In this document: positions 26,213 through 34,479 of the stretch, in pieces
Layout of the letters: each line of letters begins with the position of its first letter
How positions within the stretch are numbered: the stretch's first letter is position 1
DNA from: Pseudomonadota bacterium
GTDB taxonomy: Bacteria; Pseudomonadota; Gammaproteobacteria; Steroidobacterales; GCA-2729495
NCBI GenBank assembly: GCA_963204745.1
Contig: CAUJHF010000069.1
Span: forward strand, 1 to 45,429
Length of the DNA: 45,429 nucleotides
Direction of reading: 5' to 3'
Made by a program: the position numbers and the translations under genes
The notes under the pieces: model-generated
What the model saw: the letters and a program-made list of their open reading frames with translations, nothing else
Told to the model about the DNA's origin: nothing
Databases searched by the model: none

Positions 26213-26315
26213 CGGGCGACAAAGGCAAACCCGCTGAAAGGCGGGGACGCAAAGCCACCGGTCTAACGGCGCCTCGCATGCTGCGAGTTGCGCCCAGGAC
26301 AGCGGGGCTGCCGAA
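26213..26315 (+). promoter_or_regulatory. Cyclic di-GMP-I (GEMM-I) riboswitch aptamer
   Basis: The GEMM-I core is visible in order: AAAGGCAAACC, a short stem closed by a GAAA tetraloop (CCGCTGAAAGGCGG), GGGACGCAAAGCCACCGG, TCTAA, a second variable hairpin (GGCGCCTCGC through GCGCC) and AGCGGGGCTGCCG. These are the conserved blocks of class I c-di-GMP riboswitches. It lies about 117 bp before the first gene of the TlpA/TPR/ExbBD operon, same strand, and after a CpeT-like gene. It should make expression of that operon respond to c-di-GMP; direction (on or off) cannot be read with certainty. Confidence 0.93.
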
Positions 26316-26408
26316 CTCCGACGCGGTTCTTTGAACCCGCGTCATGCGTCCCCGCTCTATTCAGCTGTTTCCCTTGTCTGCGCGTGAGCGCCAGCACTGT
26401 GCTGGTTT
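26301..26408 (+). other. Putative expression platform of the c-di-GMP riboswitch
   Basis: Three features lie after the aptamer. A hairpin pairs GACGCGG (26320-26326) with CCGCGTC (26337-26343). CCCCGCT (26350-26356) can pair over 7 bp with AGCGGGG (26301-26307), the aptamer's 3' conserved strand, so the two folds compete. A CCAGCA/TGCTGG hairpin (26391-26405) followed by TTT precedes the coding start. Together they could switch termination or leader structure. This is read by eye only. Confidence 0.45.
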
Positions 26409-26431
26409 CCCGGAGACAGGCATTGAAGATC

Positions 26432-26980
26432 ATGGGTCGGCCGCACGGACAGATGGGCAGCAGAAGCGTTGCGCTGCTTGGCGCGTTCATGCGCCGGAGC
26501 TGCTCTGTCCTGGCGCTCACGGTGTTGCTCGTGCCAGTCGCGGTGCCCGCAAGCCGGGGTCTTGCCGGACAGTCAGCGCCTGATTTCGCTCTCAAGAGTA
26601 TCGCCGGCACGAATCTGCGCCTGTCGGAGTATCGCGGCCAGGTCGTGCTGATCAGCTTCTGGGCGCAGTGGTGCAACCGGTGTACAGAGCAGTTGCGCAT
26701 GCTGAGCGAGTTGCAGAAGCGCTATGGCGACGCGAATCTGCGCGTCCTCGCCGTCAACATTGATCCGGATGAACAGACCGCCCGGGATACCGCCAAACGC
26801 CTCGGTATCACCGTGCTGCACGATGTCCATCAGTCCGTAGTCCGCGAGTACGACCCTTCCGTCCTGCCCTTCGCCGTGCTCGTCGACCCGCACGGCACCG
26901 TCCGGCACGTGCATGCCGGCTACCGCGCTGAAGACGCCATGGCCTTTGCCGATGAACTGGCCGCCCTGATTCTGGAATGA
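26432..26980 (+). CDS. TlpA-like redoxin with CNRC active site
   Basis: A 182-aa exported thioredoxin-fold protein; the hydrophobic signal spans about residues 24-40 (cleavage near VPASRG). It has an AhpC/TSA-type start (APDFALKSIAG), WCNRC at Cys81/Cys84, and a cis-Pro loop in DPSVLPFAVLVDP. The usual CGPC/CEPC is replaced by CNRC, so the redox potential or specificity may differ. It is the first gene after the riboswitch and 28 bp before the next gene of the operon. The start is uncertain: ATG 26432 is used; TTG 26423 (GGAG upstream) and ATG 26489 are possible. In the operon it might service disulfides of the exported TPR and AgmX-like parts. Confidence 0.85.
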   Translation: MGRPHGQMGSRSVALLGAFMRRSCSVLALTVLLVPVAVPASRGLAGQSAPDFALKSIAGTNLRLSEYRGQVVLISFWAQWCNRCTEQLRMLSELQKRYGDANLRVLAVNIDPDEQTARDTAKRLGITVLHDVHQSVVREYDPSVLPFAVLVDPHGTVRHVHAGYRAEDAMAFADELAALILE

Positions 26981-27008
26981 ATGTTGCTGACCGATGCGGA
27001 GTAATGCG

Positions 27009-27572
27009 ATGAACCGTCTGACCATGAACATCTGCCTGACTGCGATGCTGCTGGGTGGCGCGCTTGCCGCGAAAGCAGGACACGCCAGCGAGACCGTCGC
27101 TTCGGCCGCTGTGCCGGTAGCCGCTGTTTCCAGCATCGATACCGGTATGCAGGCACTGAAGGACGATGTGCTTGATCTGAACCGCGAGCTGTTCATGCTG
27201 GAGGAGGAACTTCTGTTTCCCGCCAACACGCAGGTCGCGGTTTTCGTGTCGATGGATGTCGGCGAATTCTTTGCACTGGATTCGGTGCAGCTGAAGATCG
27301 ATGACAAGCCGATCAGCAATTACCTGTATACCGAGCGTGAGCTGAAGGCACTGCTGCGCGGCGGTGTCCATCGTCTGTATCTGGGCAATCTCAAGACCGG
27401 TGAGCATGAACTGACTGCCGTTTTCACCGGTCAGGGGCCGCATGCGCGTGACTATCGGCGCGGCGCCACACTCAAAGTTGAAAAAGGTGTCGGTGCCAAG
27501 TTTGTCGAGCTGCGCATTTCCGACCGGCAGAGCGCCCAGCAACCCGAGTTCGTCGTTCGCGAGTGGGAGTAG
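27009..27572 (+). CDS. Exported protein of unknown function, envelope-motor operon
   Basis: A 187-aa protein with a signal peptide (about residues 1-22, ending AKAGHAS). A short helical stretch (DDVLDLNRELFMLEEELLFP) is followed by a beta-rich domain (VAVFVSMDVGEFFALDSVQLKIDD, LYLGNLKTGEHELTAVF). No helix-turn-helix is seen; similar proteins are sometimes mislabelled as AraC regulators. Start ATG 27009 has CGGAG 7 nt upstream and is preferred to ATG 26994. It lies 9 bp before the first TPR gene. A periplasmic accessory subunit is the likeliest role. Confidence 0.8.
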   Translation: MNRLTMNICLTAMLLGGALAAKAGHASETVASAAVPVAAVSSIDTGMQALKDDVLDLNRELFMLEEELLFPANTQVAVFVSMDVGEFFALDSVQLKIDDKPISNYLYTERELKALLRGGVHRLYLGNLKTGEHELTAVFTGQGPHARDYRRGATLKVEKGVGAKFVELRISDRQSAQQPEFVVREWE

Positions 27573-27581
27573 GGAACTGCT

Positions 27582-29492
27582 GTGTCCTGCATTCGCAACA
27601 GTATCCCGGGCTCAGGCCGCAGGCGACCCAGTCTGTACGGGCTGATCGCCTTGCTGCTCGTCACCGGCGGCGCTGCAGTGTCTGCGGCCGAGCCGGTGAG
27701 TGGCTCCGTGGTGCGCGATCTCTACTATGGCGAGGTCCTGTTCCAGTTCTACCAGGACGAGCACTTTGATGCGCTGACACACCTGCTGGTTGCCCGCGAC
27801 GCGGACCGTGTCGGCAATCATGAGGCCGAATCCGAGCTGCTGCTCGGCGGACTCTATCTGCATTACGGTCAGCACAATCGTGCCGAACAGATCTTCAGCC
27901 GCCTGTTGCAGGATTCATCTGAACCCGAGGTTCGCAACCGGGCGTGGTTCTATCTTGGCAAGGTGCGCTACCAGCGCAGCCTGTATCCGGAGGCGCTGCA
28001 GGCTTTCGACCGGGTCTCCGGTGCACTTCCCGCAAGCCTGGATGCCGAACTGCCAATGCTCAAGGCGCAGGCGTATCTCGCGCTCGGTCGTTTTGATGCG
28101 GCGGTTGCCTTGCTCGACGGCTGGCGGGGCCCGGAAAGCTGGGTGGCCTACGCGCGTTACAACCTGGGCGTGGCGCTGGTGCGGCTGGATCGGCCGGAGG
28201 ATGCGATTCGCCAGCTCGATCAGCTGGGCCGCAGTACATTCGATACCGCCGAACTGCGTGACCTGCGCGACAAGGCCAATCTCGCGCTCGGTTACCTCTA
28301 TCTGCAGCAGGGCCGCGACATCGACGCGCGTCCGGTACTTGCGCGAGTACGGCTGAACGGACCCTTCTCCGCAAAGGCGCTGCTCGGCGCCGGGTGGGCG
28401 GATGCAGCGGTGCAGGACTACCGCGCTGCCCTGACACCGTGGCTTGAATTGCGCGACCGCGATCTGCTCGACAGCGCGGTGCAGGAGTCGTTGCTTGCGA
28501 TTCCCTATGCCTGGGCCAGGCTCGATGCGCACAGCGAGGCGGCGGCCGGTTACCAGGCCGCACTCGATGCCTATGATGCCGAGATCGGCAAGCTCGATGC
28601 CGCGATTGCAGGCAGCCGCTCCGGCCAGCTGGTACCAGCCATGCTCAGTGCCGACGATGCACGGATCGGGCGCTGGTACTGGCAGCTCGATGCGCTGCCC
28701 GACAGCGTTGAAACCCGTTATCTGTACGATCTGGTTGCGCGACACAGCTTTCAGGAAGGCCTGCGCAATGTGCGCGACCTGGCGGCCCTCTCAGCCAATC
28801 TCGATGAGTGGCAGTCGAAGGTCGCCGCCTTCGAGCAGATGGTGGCGACGCGGCGTACGGCTTATGCGCAGCGGCAGGGCCGCGTTGCCGCAGGCCTCGA
28901 CCAGGCCGGCATCGATGAGTTGCAGGCGCGGCGCGATGTGCTGGCGGCCCGTCTGGAGCAGGTTGCACAGTCACGCGATGTGGCCGGACTGGCGACCACC
29001 GAAGAACTCGATCGCTGGCAGCGTCTCGAAGCACTCGGCACCAGCCCGGCCTTGACCGATGTAGCTGCGGGTGACGCCCGGGAACGCTATCGCCTCCTGA
29101 AGGGTGTGCTGGGCTGGGATCTTGACCGCGACTATCAATATCGCCTGTGGCAGCAGCAGCGCAACCTGACCCGGGTCGACGCGCTGCTGGTCAAGGCGCA
29201 GTCCGCACATGCATCGGGTGCCGCTGCCTGGCAGGACACGCCGGCAGAGCTGGATCGCTTTGCTGAGCGTATCGCCAGTCTCGCACCGCGTATCAGCAGC
29301 ATGCAGGCCGCGCTGGCGCGTGATCGCAACGCTGAAGAGCAGCGACTGCAGGCGATGGCGATTGATGTGCTCAATGAACAGCGTGAGCGGCTCCTCAGCT
29401 ATCGCGTACAGGCGCGGTTTGCGCTGGCAACGATCTACGATCGCGCGGCCTCGTCCGCGCGCAGCGCACCCGTCGCAGGTGGTACGCCATGA
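27582..29492 (+). CDS. Large exported TPR protein 1, envelope-motor operon
   Basis: A 636-aa protein with a hydrophobic N-terminal signal (residues about 19-36, ending AAVSAAEP) and tetratricopeptide-like helices through at least residues 45-330 (GGLYLHYGQHNRAEQIF, AWFYLGKVRYQRSLYPEALQAF, NLGVALVRLDRPEDAIRQL). The second half is helical with coiled-coil character. Translation starts at GTG 27582, with AGGGA 7 nt before it. It ends in a 4-bp ATGA overlap with the second TPR gene. TPR proteins of this size occur in Glt-type gliding and spore-coat machines of myxobacteria, where they form periplasmic scaffolds. Confidence 0.85.
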   Translation: MSCIRNSIPGSGRRRPSLYGLIALLLVTGGAAVSAAEPVSGSVVRDLYYGEVLFQFYQDEHFDALTHLLVARDADRVGNHEAESELLLGGLYLHYGQHNRAEQIFSRLLQDSSEPEVRNRAWFYLGKVRYQRSLYPEALQAFDRVSGALPASLDAELPMLKAQAYLALGRFDAAVALLDGWRGPESWVAYARYNLGVALVRLDRPEDAIRQLDQLGRSTFDTAELRDLRDKANLALGYLYLQQGRDIDARPVLARVRLNGPFSAKALLGAGWADAAVQDYRAALTPWLELRDRDLLDSAVQESLLAIPYAWARLDAHSEAAAGYQAALDAYDAEIGKLDAAIAGSRSGQLVPAMLSADDARIGRWYWQLDALPDSVETRYLYDLVARHSFQEGLRNVRDLAALSANLDEWQSKVAAFEQMVATRRTAYAQRQGRVAAGLDQAGIDELQARRDVLAARLEQVAQSRDVAGLATTEELDRWQRLEALGTSPALTDVAAGDARERYRLLKGVLGWDLDRDYQYRLWQQQRNLTRVDALLVKAQSAHASGAAAWQDTPAELDRFAERIASLAPRISSMQAALARDRNAEEQRLQAMAIDVLNEQRERLLSYRVQARFALATIYDRAASSARSAPVAGGTP

Positions 29493-32314
29493 GCGCCACC
29501 GCCGCACTGATGCTCGGGGTGACGCTGGCTGGCGGTCTTTGGCCGTTTGCTGCCAGAACGCCGGAGGCGGACCGGCAGACAATCGGCAGCCTGAAGGCAA
29601 AACCGCTCGACATCCGTACCGGCCTGCCGCCCGTCGACAGCACCGCGCAGGCGATGCAGGAATACCGCCGTTTTCTCGCTCTGGATACCGGACCGGCTGG
29701 CATGCGTGCCGAGGCCATGCGCCGCCTTGCCGACCTGAATCTGGATGCGGCAGTCGAGCAGGAAAGTTCGGCGGAGCAAGCTGGCGCCGGCACCGGTCAT
29801 TACGAGGAAGCTATCAGCCTGTATGGCCAGCTTCTCGAAATGCGCGACACGGAAACAGCGCTTTCAGGAGAGCAGCGGAGCGAGGTTGTCTATCAGCTGG
29901 CCAGGGCACTGGAGGGCGCGGGCCGTGGCGATGAAGCACTTGCCACGCTGGACCGGCTCGTTCTCGAGTCGCCGTCTGCAGTGCATGGTGACGAAGCCCA
30001 GTTCCGTCGCGGTGAGACTTATTCGATACGGCAGAATTATGCCGGGGCAGAGCAGGCCTACGCGGCGGTACTCGCCAGTGGCCCCCAGTCGCCCTTTTAC
30101 GAGCAGTCGCTCTACAAATATGGCTGGGCGCTGTTCAAGCAAAGCCGCTACGAGGAGGGGCTCACGGCCTTCCTGGGTCTGATCGATCGTCGACTGGGTG
30201 GTCGTGCCACCGCTCCCGATATGCAGATTCAGGCGATGAGCCGGCCGGAGCGTGAGCTGCTTGATGACACGCTGCGCGTGGTCAGCATCAGCCTGTCCTA
30301 CCTGGATGGTGCCGATTCCATTCCGCCGGCGCTGTCGCCTTACGCTGATCCGGCCTGGACCTGGATGCTGTATGCGGCGCTGGGTGACCTTTACCTGGAC
30401 AAGGAGCGTTTCCAGGACGCGGCTGAAAGCTACGCGGCATTCGTGGCGCGCGATCCGGTCAATGCGCAGGCGCCGAATCTGCTGCAGGCTGCGATCGATG
30501 CCTATACGCGTGGCAAGTTCCCGGACCTCGTGCTTGAGGCCAAGCGGGAATACGTTGCGACTTACGGCCTCGATGCGCCGTTCTGGCAGGGGCGCAGTGC
30601 AGCCGATTACCCGCAGCTCGTCGCACAACTGAAACTGCACCTGGGCGACCTTGCGCAGTACGATCACGCGCTTGCCCAGCGCAGCAAGTTGCCGGCTGAC
30701 TATGAACGGGCCGCCGGCTGGTACCGGCTGTCGCTCGCTTACTTCCCCGATGACCCGCAATCGGCAGAGCGCAGCTTTCTGCTCGGCGAGCTGCTCTTCG
30801 AGGCGCAGCATTTCGATACCGCGCGTGATGCCTATCTGCACGCAGCCTATGACTATGGACGGCAGGCAAAATCGCCAGAGGCGGGCTATGCAGCGCTGCT
30901 GGCATCGAACGAGCATGAGAAAAAGCTTTCCGGCGAGGCGCAGCTCGCCTGGCACACGGGACACATCGAGCAGGCGCTGCGTTTTGCAGCCGATTTTCCT
31001 GCTCACCCGCAGGCCGGTGCGGTGCTCGCCAACGTCGCCGAACAGCTCTATGCCAGTCAACAGCCTGAGCGGGCCGCCCAGGTCGCCGGTCTGGTGGTCA
31101 CCATGCAGCCGCCGGTTACGCCGGAACTGGAGCGCGTGGCCTGGACCGTCATGGGTCACGCGCAGTTCGATCTCGCCAACTATGCCGGGGCGGAGTCCGC
31201 CTATGTCCGTTTGCGGGGCCTGGCAGCAGATCCGGCTGCCGGACGTGAAGTGGAAGGGCGGATCGCAGCCTCGATCTATCGGCAGGCAGAACTCGCCCGG
31301 GCCGATGGCGATGTGGATGCGGCGGTGGCTGATTTTTTGCGCATCGATACCGCTGCGCCGGATGCTGACATCCGGCCGAGTGCGCTCTTTGATGCCGCGA
31401 CGCTGCTCCTGACCAGCGAGCGCTGGGCCGAGTCGGTGGAACTCCTGCAGCGCTTTCGTCGCGAGTATCCCGACCACCGCTTCAACAGTGATGTCACAGC
31501 CAAGCTGGCGGTTTCTCTGCGCGAAGACGGGCGCGGTGCGGAGGCTGCTGCCGAGTATGAGCGCATCGCCGGCAGCACGAATGAAGCGGCGGATGTGCAA
31601 AGGTCTGCGTTGTGGCAGGCCGCAGAGCTGTATTCAGCTGCAGGCCGGCACGATGGTGAGGTGCGCGTATACACCGCGCTCGTCACGCGTTTCCCGGTGC
31701 CGGCTGGCGAAGCGCTGGAGGCAAAACTCAAACTGGCTGATCTCGCCGCGACAGACGGCGACTGGCCAACCCGCAGGCGCTGGCTCGAAGCCATCGTGCA
31801 GGCAGATCGTGAAATGGGCGCGGAGCGCAGCGACCGGAGTCGCTTCCTGGCAGCGAGCAGCGCCATCGAACTTGCCCGGCCGCTGCGCGATGCCTTCAAC
31901 GCCGTGGTGCTTACCGCGCCGCTGGACAAGAGCCTCAAGCTGAAAAAGAGCCGCATGGAGCAGGCACTGCAGGCCTATGGGCAGGCGGCCGACTATGGCG
32001 TCGCACAGGTCACCACGGCCGCGACTTTTGAAACTGCGGACCTCTACTACCAGCTGAGCCGCGACCTGCTGGCCTCGGAACGGCCACAAGGCCTGGATGC
32101 GGACGAGTCAGAGCAATACGACGTGCTGCTCGAAGAGCAGGCTTTCCCCTTCGAGGAAAAGGCCATCGATCTCTATCGCGTCAACGCCGAACGGGCCGGC
32201 GATGGCGTCTATGACGAATGGGTGCGGGCGAGCTACGCGCGGCTGGCGGTGATGGTTCCGGCGCGCTGGTCGCGAACCGAAAGGAGCGAAGATGTCATTA
32301 CACGGATTGACTAG
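29489..32314 (+). CDS. Large exported TPR protein 2, envelope-motor operon
   Basis: A 941-aa, almost all-helical protein with many TPR-like repeats (YRRFLALDTGPAGMRAEAMR, GDEAQFRRGETYSIRQNYAG, AAGWYRLSLAYFPDDPQSAE, AWTVMGHAQFDLANYAGAE, ALWQAAELYSAAGRHDGEV). Spacing is near 34 residues in several places, as in YbgF/Tol-Pal- and BamD-like repeats. The first 20 residues are hydrophobic and may be a weak signal. It overlaps its upstream neighbour by 4 bp and the TPR lipoprotein gene by 23 bp, so stoichiometric production is likely. It may form a periplasmic scaffold linking the ExbBD motor to the outer membrane; that is inferred from operon content. Confidence 0.85.
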   Translation: MSATAALMLGVTLAGGLWPFAARTPEADRQTIGSLKAKPLDIRTGLPPVDSTAQAMQEYRRFLALDTGPAGMRAEAMRRLADLNLDAAVEQESSAEQAGAGTGHYEEAISLYGQLLEMRDTETALSGEQRSEVVYQLARALEGAGRGDEALATLDRLVLESPSAVHGDEAQFRRGETYSIRQNYAGAEQAYAAVLASGPQSPFYEQSLYKYGWALFKQSRYEEGLTAFLGLIDRRLGGRATAPDMQIQAMSRPERELLDDTLRVVSISLSYLDGADSIPPALSPYADPAWTWMLYAALGDLYLDKERFQDAAESYAAFVARDPVNAQAPNLLQAAIDAYTRGKFPDLVLEAKREYVATYGLDAPFWQGRSAADYPQLVAQLKLHLGDLAQYDHALAQRSKLPADYERAAGWYRLSLAYFPDDPQSAERSFLLGELLFEAQHFDTARDAYLHAAYDYGRQAKSPEAGYAALLASNEHEKKLSGEAQLAWHTGHIEQALRFAADFPAHPQAGAVLANVAEQLYASQQPERAAQVAGLVVTMQPPVTPELERVAWTVMGHAQFDLANYAGAESAYVRLRGLAADPAAGREVEGRIAASIYRQAELARADGDVDAAVADFLRIDTAAPDADIRPSALFDAATLLLTSERWAESVELLQRFRREYPDHRFNSDVTAKLAVSLREDGRGAEAAAEYERIAGSTNEAADVQRSALWQAAELYSAAGRHDGEVRVYTALVTRFPVPAGEALEAKLKLADLAATDGDWPTRRRWLEAIVQADREMGAERSDRSRFLAASSAIELARPLRDAFNAVVLTAPLDKSLKLKKSRMEQALQAYGQAADYGVAQVTTAATFETADLYYQLSRDLLASERPQGLDADESEQYDVLLEEQAFPFEEKAIDLYRVNAERAGDGVYDEWVRASYARLAVMVPARWSRTERSEDVITRID

Positions 32315-32924
32315 GGCGGCTGCCGTTCTTGCGGTGTTGCTGAGCGCAGGCTGCAGTCTCGCCGGTGGCGAACACCTGGCCGGAAACGCATCGGCCGCTG
32401 CAGTCCCGGGCCCCACGCCGGAGCTGATCGCGGACTATTCCGCGGTGCTTGCCACCTTGCAGGGCGGGGATGACGCTGCAGCCGACAGCGCATTGCAGGC
32501 TTTCAGTGCCGCACATCCGGAGCTGGCAGGTCCGCTGCTGAATCTCGCGCTGCTGCGCTTGCGCCAGGGTGACGAGGCTGCAGCGCATGAATATTTAGCG
32601 AAGGCAGCCGCTGTTTGCACGAACTGCGCTCCGGTGTGGAACGGTCTCGGTGTGCTGTACCGGCAGCAGGGCCAGTTCGGGGAAGCCGAGCAGGCGTACC
32701 TGAAAGCGATCGCGCTGGAACCCGGTTACGCGCTGGCCTACTACAACCTTGCCATTCTTTATGACCTCTACGTCCAGCGACCCGAGCTTGCGCTGGAGAA
32801 CTATCAGCAATACCTCAGTCGTGAATCAGATGACAGCACGGCAGACGTCGAACGGTGGATTGCCGATCTCCGGCGCCGCGTCTCGGCCACGCCCACCACG
32901 GCCAGGGCGGAGGGCGCAACGTGA
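32292..32924 (+). CDS. TPR lipoprotein (GltE-like by context)
   Basis: A 210-aa lipoprotein (lipobox LLSAGC, Cys21) with about three TPR repeats (PLLNLALLRLRQGDEAAAHEYL, VWNGLGVLYRQQGQFGEAEQAYLKAI, LAYYNLAILYDLYVQRPELAL). A CTNC pair lies in the first loop, without the His needed for haem. It overlaps the large TPR gene and the next gene (GTGA), so it is tightly coupled. In Myxococcus the Glt gliding machine has an outer-membrane TPR lipoprotein (GltE) of this kind; equivalence here is by type, not by shown homology. Confidence 0.87.
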   Translation: MSLHGLTRAAAVLAVLLSAGCSLAGGEHLAGNASAAAVPGPTPELIADYSAVLATLQGGDDAAADSALQAFSAAHPELAGPLLNLALLRLRQGDEAAAHEYLAKAAAVCTNCAPVWNGLGVLYRQQGQFGEAEQAYLKAIALEPGYALAYYNLAILYDLYVQRPELALENYQQYLSRESDDSTADVERWIADLRRRVSATPTTARAEGAT

Positions 32925-33256
32925 AGCGGATGCCGGCAGGCAAGACTGCCTTTCTGCTGTGCGCGCTGCTGATGGCCGGCAGTGTTGTCGCCGAAGACCC
33001 GGCAACAGCGGCGGCGCCTTCGTCAACGGCGACCGCGCTTGACCTGGACGCCACGGCCATCCGCGGCAACCAGGAACTGCCCAAGGTCATGTACATCGTG
33101 CCCTGGAAGGATGCGGCCATGGCCGAGCTTGCCGGACGGCCGGTCAACAGCCTGGTCGAGGACGTCCTCGCGCCCGTAGACCGTGAAGTGTTTCGACGAC
33201 AGACGCGCTACTTCCATCAACTCTATGACGCGGAGCCGCCGCGTCCGACAAATTGA
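32921..33256 (+). CDS. Small exported protein of unknown function, envelope-motor operon
   Basis: A 111-aa protein with a signal peptide (about residues 1-23, ending SVVAEDP). Its core, DATAIRGNQELPKVMYIVPWK, looks like a family-defining block; the C-terminus is Arg/Tyr/His-rich. Translation starts at GTG 32921, overlapping the stop of the TPR lipoprotein gene. It lies 37 bp before the ExbB-like gene. No function is known to me. Its fixed place before the motor genes suggests a periplasmic motor accessory. Confidence 0.78.
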   Translation: MKRMPAGKTAFLLCALLMAGSVVAEDPATAAAPSSTATALDLDATAIRGNQELPKVMYIVPWKDAAMAELAGRPVNSLVEDVLAPVDREVFRRQTRYFHQLYDAEPPRPTN

Positions 33257-33274
33257 GTTCGGCAAATTGGGTTC
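33247..33274 (+). repeat. 14-bp tandem repeat across the stop of the 111-aa gene
   Basis: GACAAATTGAGTTC is followed at once by GGCAAATTGGGTTC, a tandem copy differing at two positions. The first copy contains the TGA stop (33254-33256); the second lies just before the AAGGAG ribosome site of the ExbB-like gene. Probably a local slippage duplication. Confidence 0.6.
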
Positions 33275-33293
33275 ATAAGGAGATCCGGAGACC

Positions 33294-33944
33294 ATGGAAA
33301 CGTATACATCGATAGTCACCTTTTTGCAGAGCGGCGGGTTCTTCATGTACCCGATTGCGCTGGTGTTCGCGGTCGGACTGGCTGTTGCGATCGAGCGCTA
33401 TGTGTATCTGTCGAAGACAGCCGTGAGCAATCAGGCGCTCTGGAAGAAGATCACGCCGTTCATCCAGGCGGGCAAATTCACCGAGGCCGCCACCGTCACC
33501 TCTAAGTCGAATGCCGCGATCGGCTCTATCCTGACCTACGGACTGGACCGCAGCCGGACCAGCACGCGGCGCGATGACATCGAGAAGGCGATGGAAGAGA
33601 GCCTGATGGAGGTGATGCCGCGTCTGGAAAGTCGCACGCACTACCTGGCGACTTTTGCCAATATCGCCACGCTGCTCGGCCTGCTCGGCACGATCATCGG
33701 TCTGATTCAGGCCTTTACCGCCGTTGCCGAGGCCAATCCGGCCGAAAAGGCCGATCTGCTGTCCGCGAGCATTTCGGTGGCGATGAATACCACGGCTTTC
33801 GGTCTGATCGTCGCCATTCCGCTGCTCTTCGTCCATACCGTCCTGCAGAGCAAGACCACGCGGATCATAGACAGTCTGGAGATGGTGTCGGTGAAGTTTC
33901 TGAACGCGGTCGACGAGCGCCGGCGTCAGCAGACAGCAGCCTGA
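33294..33944 (+). CDS. MotA/TolQ/ExbB-family proton channel protein
   Basis: A 216-aa inner-membrane protein with three membrane helices (about residues 16-38, 118-140, 162-185). It has the family motifs of the second and third helices, LLGLLGTIIGLIQAF and VAMNTTAFGLIVAIPLLF. TolQ/ExbB/MotA proteins form the pentameric ring of proton-driven motors together with ExbD/TolR dimers. It has a strong AAGGAG site upstream and is followed 19 bp later by two ExbD genes. In Myxococcus the AglR-AglQ-AglS trio (one TolQ, two TolR) drives gliding and has the same gene layout. Confidence 0.95.
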   Translation: METYTSIVTFLQSGGFFMYPIALVFAVGLAVAIERYVYLSKTAVSNQALWKKITPFIQAGKFTEAATVTSKSNAAIGSILTYGLDRSRTSTRRDDIEKAMEESLMEVMPRLESRTHYLATFANIATLLGLLGTIIGLIQAFTAVAEANPAEKADLLSASISVAMNTTAFGLIVAIPLLFVHTVLQSKTTRIIDSLEMVSVKFLNAVDERRRQQTAA

Positions 33945-33963
33945 GGATCACCGGAGGTCAACC

Positions 33964-34476
33964 ATGCGCAGCAACTGGCGAAAGCGACGGCAGGCCGAGA
34001 CGCCGGAGATGAATATCACCGCCTTCATGAACCTGATGGTGGTGCTGGTGCCGTTCCTGCTCATCACGGCGGTGTTCTCGCGGCTGGCCATCATCGAGCT
34101 GAACCTGCCGGCGGCTTCGTCTGTCGTGGACGAGGAGCCGTCTTTTCAACTGGAAGTGACGGTGCGCGCAGATGGCCTGGAGGTGGGTGAGCGCAGTCAG
34201 GGTCTGCTGACCCGCCTGCCGCGTGCGGACGGGAACTACGACTTCAGCGGACTGGCGACATATCTGCAGCGCGTGAAGTCCAACTATCCGGACATGTCGA
34301 ACGCCACTGTCCTGCTCGAGCCGGATGTGCCCTACGACACGCTGGTGCAGGTCATGGACGTCCTGCGCTCCTATCAGGTCGGCGAAGGCCGACAACTCGT
34401 GCACGCCGAACTGTTTCCGGACATTTCAATCGGCGATGCGCCGGCGCAAATCGCTGCGGTATCGAAGGGAAGCTGA
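33964..34476 (+). CDS. ExbD/TolR-like protein 1 with Asn replacing the channel Asp
   Basis: A 170-aa protein with one N-terminal membrane helix (about residues 17-39) and a periplasmic domain. In ExbD/TolR/AglQ the helix carries one essential Asp that carries protons. Here the position reads MNITAFMNLMVV, with Asn23 (codon AAC), not Asp. The periplasmic part (LDTLVQVMDVLRSYQVGE-like segment) is otherwise typical ExbD. It is 3 bp before the second ExbD gene, which keeps Asp. It may be a non-conducting partner in a heterodimer with the second ExbD. Confidence 0.92.
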   Translation: MRSNWRKRRQAETPEMNITAFMNLMVVLVPFLLITAVFSRLAIIELNLPAASSVVDEEPSFQLEVTVRADGLEVGERSQGLLTRLPRADGNYDFSGLATYLQRVKSNYPDMSNATVLLEPDVPYDTLVQVMDVLRSYQVGEGRQLVHAELFPDISIGDAPAQIAAVSKGS

Positions 34477-34479
34477 CTC

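Noticed and set aside
27009..27572. AraC-type transcriptional regulator label
   Set aside because: There is a signal peptide and no helix-turn-helix; the label would be misleading.
32292..32924. Haem site at CTNC in the TPR lipoprotein
   Set aside because: The residue after the second Cys is Ala, not His, so it is not a CxxCH motif.
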